Of a stretch of DNA of 6,272 bases, positions 5,973 to 6,272 are shown piece after piece. Both the position numbers and the translations under genes were made by a program. The first letter of the stretch is position 1, and every line of letters starts with the position of its first letter. The notes beneath the pieces were generated by a model, which saw nothing but the letters and a program-made list of their open reading frames with translations, was not told the DNA's origin and did not search any database. This DNA is from an uncultured Ruminococcus sp. (GTDB lineage Bacteria > Bacillota > Clostridia > Oscillospirales > Acutalibacteraceae): assembly GCA_902773265.1 (NCBI GenBank), contig CACYDZ010000077.1, forward strand, positions 1-6,272. Direction: 5' to 3'.

Positions 5973-6260
5973 TCACTTTTTTTAAAAAACAGACAAAAAA
6001 CTTTCCGTTTTCACCGCCGACACTTAGTAAACAATCCCGAACGAAGTGAGCCGGAAAAGTTTTTGTCGAACTTTTTTCAAAAGTTAAAGGCATAGCCTTT
6101 TTCGTGGGGTGAAAATCGCCCGTAGCGATTTTGGGGCAAAGCCCCTGATAAGCAATGTCGTCAACTTAAGATACGCTTACTTTAAGCGGTGACAATTAAA
6201 AGTTTTTGTCAACTTTTTTCAAAAAGTTGGCAGGGTCAAGGGGCGGCAGCCCCTTGTGGG
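5973..6260. repeat. mosaic hairpin repeat, right copy
   Basis: This gene-free stretch is a chain of small palindromes. Perfect hairpins lie at 6069-6085 (AACTTTT/AAAAGTT), 6086-6100 (AAAGGC/GCCTTT), 6112-6132 (AAAATCGC/GCGATTTT), 6133-6145 (GGGGC/GCCCC), 6210-6229 (CAACTTTTT/AAAAAGTTG) and 6238-6255 (AAGGGGC/GCCCCTT). The box at 5992-6052 repeats 226-286 directly. A third, inverted copy of its core, GACAAAAACTTTT then TCACCGC, runs at 6210-6184 on the minus strand. An eroded version of the poly-T hairpin sits at 5973-5990. No open frame of note crosses it, and it runs to near the window edge, so its full extent is unknown. Confidence 0.75.
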
Positions 6261-6272
6261 ATTTTAAAGGGC

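Noticed and set aside
5973..6260. Right-edge repeats as a CRISPR array
   Set aside because: The repeat units differ in sequence and orientation and have no constant spacer length.

Overview
The window looks like a low-GC Firmicutes chromosome. An origin in the Clostridia, perhaps a Ruminococcus-like member of the Oscillospiraceae, is an inference. It rests on sigma-A promoters with exact TTGACA-17-TATAAT spacing, purine-rich Shine-Dalgarno sites, a SAM-I (S-box) riboswitch upstream of metK, a DUF6273-like protein, and G/C-palindrome intergenic repeats of a kind I associate with that family. All recognised genes are transcribed from the minus strand, so the biological order runs right to left.

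Reading right to left, bases 6272-5973 are a mosaic of small hairpins and a repeat box. Then come three closely packed genes, tpiA (triosephosphate isomerase), pyrE (orotate phosphoribosyltransferase) and gpmI (cofactor-independent phosphoglycerate mutase), separated by about 20-25 bp. They probably form one operon, in which a pyrimidine gene sits between two glycolytic genes. An A/T-rich 192-bp gap follows and contains a 102-bp element bounded by perfect 13-bp inverted repeats. Next are two genes of unknown role: a DUF6273-like cytoplasmic protein and an 84-residue, probably winged-helix protein that starts with TTG.

A consensus promoter, a SAM-I aptamer, an intrinsic terminator and metK (SAM synthetase) make a textbook feedback-regulated transcription unit, and a 13-bp hairpin follows metK. 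Bases 112-330 hold a second copy of the hairpin/repeat family found at the right edge. A partial tRNA-Pro gene with the unusual anticodon AGG, driven by its own consensus promoter, runs off the left edge.

Most of the window is housekeeping metabolism. I see no CRISPR array, transposase, integrase, toxin-antitoxin pair or defence system, and no convincing new multi-gene system. The parts that merit a second look are the repeat family on both flanks, the A34 tRNA-Pro, the inverted-repeat element and the two uncharacterised genes beside it.
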